Assembly: GCF_015689335.1 (NCBI RefSeq)
Contig: NZ_CP065053.1
Coordinates: 1,674,001 to 1,738,000, forward strand
Reading direction: 5' to 3'
Origin: Massilia antarctica
GTDB taxonomy: Bacteria > Pseudomonadota > Gammaproteobacteria > Burkholderiales > Burkholderiaceae_D
Length of the DNA stretch: 64,000 nucleotides
Part shown: positions 61,715-64,000 of the stretch, piece after piece
How positions within the stretch are numbered: position 1 is the first letter of the stretch
Layout: each line of letters starts with the position of its first letter
Notes under the pieces: model-generated
The model's database searches: none
Seen by the model: the letters and a program-made list of their open reading frames with translations, nothing else
What the model was told of the DNA's origin: nothing
Made by a program: the position numbers and the translations under genes

Positions 61715-62407
61715 ATGGCGCTCGATTTCGATGTCGACGTGATAGCCCGCTCGTGGGTCTATCTGTTCCAGACCGGGATGGTGTTCACGGTCAAGCTGAC
61801 CGCGCTGGCCATGACCGGCGGGATCGTCCTCGGTACCTTGCTGGCGTTGATGCGCCTGTCCAGCATCCGCGCGGTGTCGCTGCTGGCCTCCGGCTACGTC
61901 AACCTGGTGCGCTCGATCCCGCTGGTGCTGGTGATCTTCTGGTTCTACTTCCTGGTGCCGTATATCGCCGCCTGGATCATCGGCGCCGATTCGCCGGTAC
62001 AGGTGGGCGCTTTCACGTCCGCGCTGATCACCTTCATCATGTTCGAGGCGGCCTACTACTGCGAGATCATGCGCGGCGGGATCGGCTCGATCGCGCGCGG
62101 CCAGGTATGGGCAGGGCGGGCGCTGGGCATGACCTACTGGCAGACGATGAGCCACGTGGTGCTGCCGCAAGCGTTTCGCAACATGATTCCCCTGCTGCTG
62201 ACGCAGACGATCGTCCTGTTCCAGGACGTGTCGCTGGTGTACGTGCTGTCGATTCCCGATTTTGTCGGCGCCGCCAGCAAGATCGCCCAGCGCGACGGCC
62301 GCCTGGTCGAGATGTACAGCTTCGTGGCGCTGGTGTATTTCGTCCTGGGCCTGGGGCTGTCGTCCCTGGTGCGCCGCCTGCAGCAGCGCGTGGCGATCAT
62401 CCGCTAG
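61715..62407 (+). CDS. gltK: GltK, amino acid ABC transporter permease
   Basis: A 230-residue permease starting MALDFDVDVIARSWVYLFQT; the open frame reaches eight codons further upstream inside gltJ but the ATG two bases after the gltJ stop is the usual start. The family motif YVNLVRSIPLVLVIFWFYF and the EAA loop (AGRALGMTYWQTMSHVVLPQ) are present. It forms the membrane pore with GltJ. Confidence 0.95.
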   Translation: MALDFDVDVIARSWVYLFQTGMVFTVKLTALAMTGGIVLGTLLALMRLSSIRAVSLLASGYVNLVRSIPLVLVIFWFYFLVPYIAAWIIGADSPVQVGAFTSALITFIMFEAAYYCEIMRGGIGSIARGQVWAGRALGMTYWQTMSHVVLPQAFRNMIPLLLTQTIVLFQDVSLVYVLSIPDFVGAASKIAQRDGRLVEMYSFVALVYFVLGLGLSSLVRRLQQRVAIIR

Positions 62408-62430
62408 CGCTTTCTAATTGGAGAAGATAA

Positions 62431-63156
62431 ATGATAGAACTTAACAATATCAGCAAATGGTACGGCAAGTTCCAGGTGCTCACCGAGTGCAGCACGCGGG
62501 TCAGCAAGGGCGATGTGATGGTCATCTGCGGCCCGTCGGGTTCGGGCAAGTCGACCCTGATCAAGACCGTCAACGGCCTGGAGCCCTTCCAGAAGGGGGG
62601 CATCACGGTGGACGGCGTGGCCGTGGGCGACCCGAAAACCAATTTGTCCAAGCTGCGCGCGCGGATCGGGATGGTGTTCCAGAATTTCGAGCTGTTCCCG
62701 CATTTGTCGATCCGGGAAAACCTGACCATCGGGCAGATCAAGGTGCTGGGGCGCAGCGCCGACGAGGCCAACGCCAAGGGCCTGAAGTACCTGGACCGGG
62801 TCGGCCTGCTGGCGCAGCAGGATAAGTTTCCGGGCCAGCTGTCGGGCGGCCAGCAGCAGCGCGTGGCCATTGCCAGGGCCTTGTCGATGGATCCGATCGC
62901 GATGCTGTTCGACGAGCCCACCTCCGCGCTCGACCCCGAAATGATCAACGAAGTGCTCGATGTGATGGTCGGCCTGGCGCAGGAGGGGATGACGATGATG
63001 GTCGTCACTCACGAAATGGGTTTCGCCAAACGGGTGGCCAACCGCATCGTCTTCATGGACCAGGGGAAGATCATCGAGGACTGCACCAAGGATGAGTTCT
63101 TCGGCACCCGGCGCTCGGACCGCGCGCGCGACTTCCTGGCCAAGATCATCCACTAA
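62431..63156 (+). CDS. gltL: GltL, amino acid ABC transporter ATPase
   Basis: A 241-residue ATPase. Walker [10 protein letters not shown], signature LSGGQQQR, Walker [14 protein letters not shown] and the H-loop VVTHEMGF are all intact. It energises GltJK. GGAGA precedes the start. It is 23 bases after gltK and 38 before glutamate dehydrogenase, so it is likely transcribed with both. Confidence 0.96.
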   Translation: MIELNNISKWYGKFQVLTECSTRVSKGDVMVICGPSGSGKSTLIKTVNGLEPFQKGGITVDGVAVGDPKTNLSKLRARIGMVFQNFELFPHLSIRENLTIGQIKVLGRSADEANAKGLKYLDRVGLLAQQDKFPGQLSGGQQQRVAIARALSMDPIAMLFDEPTSALDPEMINEVLDVMVGLAQEGMTMMVVTHEMGFAKRVANRIVFMDQGKIIEDCTKDEFFGTRRSDRARDFLAKIIH

Positions 63157-63194
63157 CACATACCACTTTCACACTACAACAACGGAGCCGCCGC

Positions 63195-64000
63195 ATGACA
63201 CGCCAGCACGACATTCCCTCCTACCTCGTCCCCAAGGAAGATAACCCCTGGAGCGTTTACCTCGAACAGATCGACCGCGTTACGCCGCACCTTGGCGCAC
63301 TGGCGCGCTGGGTCGAGACGCTCAAGCGGCCCAAGCGCATCCTGGTGGTCGACGTACCGATCGAGCGCGATGACGGCAGCATCGCCCACTTCGAGGGCTA
63401 CCGCGTACAGCACAACATGTCGCGCGGCCCCGGCAAGGGCGGCGTGCGCTTCCACCAGGACGTGACCTTGTCGGAAGTGATGGCGCTGTCGGCCTGGATG
63501 ACGGTCAAGAACGCCGCCGTGAATGTGCCGTACGGCGGCGCCAAGGGCGGGATCCGGGTCGACCCGAGAACCTTGTCGCAGGGCGAACTGCAGCGCATGA
63601 CGCGCCGCTATACCAGCGAGATCGGCATCATCATCGGGCCGAACAAGGACATTCCCGCGCCGGACGTCAACACCAACGAGCAGACCATGGCGTGGATGAT
63701 GGATACCTACTCGATGAACCAGGGCAGCACGGCCACCGGCGTGGTGACGGGCAAGCCGATTTCGCTGGGCGGCAGCTTGGGACGGCGCGACGCCACCGGG
63801 CGCGGCGTGTACGTCGCCGGCTGCGAGGCTGCCCTCAAGTGCGGCATGCAGATCGAAGGCGCCAGGGTCGCGGTACAGGGCTTCGGCAATGTGGGCGGGA
63901 TCGCCGCCCGCCTGTTTTCGGAGGCCGGCGCGCTGGTGGTGGCGGTGCAGGACCACGGCGGCACCATCGTGCATGAAGGCGGCCTGGACGTGGCAGCCTT
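63195..64000 (+). CDS. gdhA: Glutamate dehydrogenase, N-terminal part (3' end outside window)
   Basis: The first 268 residues of a Glu/Leu/Phe/Val dehydrogenase; the frame is open to the window edge. The catalytic lysine region [14 protein letters not shown], the [13 protein letters not shown] substrate site, the [10 protein letters not shown] segment and the nucleotide-binding [10 protein letters not shown] are present. It converts glutamate to 2-oxoglutarate and ammonia with NAD(P), so it would finish the pathway begun by the asparaginase and glutamate importer. It is 38 bases after gltL and probably in the same operon. Confidence 0.95.
   Translation, partial: MTRQHDIPSYLVPKEDNPWSVYLEQIDRVTPHLGALARWVETLKRPKRILVVDVPIERDDGSIAHFEGYRVQHNMSRGPGKGGVRFHQDVTLSEVMALSAWMTVKNAAVNVPYGGAKGGIRVDPRTLSQGELQRMTRRYTSEIGIIIGPNKDIPAPDVNTNEQTMAWMMDTYSMNQGSTATGVVTGKPISLGGSLGRRDATGRGVYVAGCEAALKCGMQIEGARVAVQGFGNVGGIAARLFSEAGALVVAVQDHGGTIVHEGGLDVAA

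Overview
The window is high-GC bacterial chromosome with dense, short-spaced genes. The gene families (Burkholderiales-type trimeric porin, norCBQD, AauRS-like acidic amino acid control, TonB receptor, chitin and xylan enzymes) suggest a betaproteobacterium, most likely an Oxalobacteraceae soil or water organism such as Massilia, Telluria or Duganella. This is inferred from gene content and style; no rRNA or tRNA gene was seen. No CRISPR array, intact insertion sequence, prophage or replication origin was recognised.

Region by region. 1-4.6 kb: the tail of a DUF808 membrane protein, a zinc-finger/F-box-like protein, a TonB-dependent receptor and a small membrane protein. 4.65-6.64 kb: a coupled SDR-DoxX / DUF2269 / KTSC-like operon. 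6.64-9.35 kb (minus): an envelope-stress-like operon (Spy/CpxP-like protein, OmpR-type regulator, histidine kinase). 9.5-11.0 kb: an arsenic operon arsR-aqpS-arsC. 11.4-14.5 kb: a class A beta-lactamase, a dCache-HAMP protein without an output domain, a PATAN/DUF4388-like protein and a zinc-ribbon membrane protein. 14.7-18.3 kb: a VIT-like membrane protein, a TetR regulator whose start codon lies inside a perfect palindrome, and a type I methionine aminopeptidase. 18.4-21.5 kb: a divergent pair of secreted polysaccharide enzymes (GH10 xylanase lipoprotein and a GbpA-like AA10 LPMO).

21.5-30.2 kb is mostly small or poorly known genes (DUF2939, DUF3592, GNAT, DUF2238, an XRE/epimerase/membrane operon, KfrA-like, DUF2199, DUF4034), with somewhat lower GC in places and a LysR C-terminal remnant. 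30.3-37.5 kb holds a macro-domain protein, an ABC ATPase/membrane pair, and a secreted M36-like metalloprotease translationally coupled to a beta-propeller-like protein. 38.7-45.2 kb is an apparently inserted or rearranged block: LysR, aldo/keto reductase and a 1292-residue DUF4157 (eCIS core) protein. It is bounded on one side by a decayed fragment of norD and on the other by intact norD. 45.4-50.5 kb is a nitric oxide reductase operon: a 39-residue membrane peptide, a diheme NorC, NorB, NorQ and NorD. 50.75-52.5 kb is a hipBA toxin-antitoxin pair with paired operator-like repeats.

52.8-64 kb is an acidic amino acid utilisation locus: a GltI-like binding protein, periplasmic asparaginase, a sigma-54 two-component pair (AauRS-like), a candidate sigma-54 promoter, a truncated LysR, a porin, a complete glutamate/aspartate ABC importer (gltIJKL), and the start of glutamate dehydrogenase, which runs off the window. 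Together these would release aspartate/glutamate from amides, import them across both membranes and deaminate glutamate to 2-oxoglutarate.
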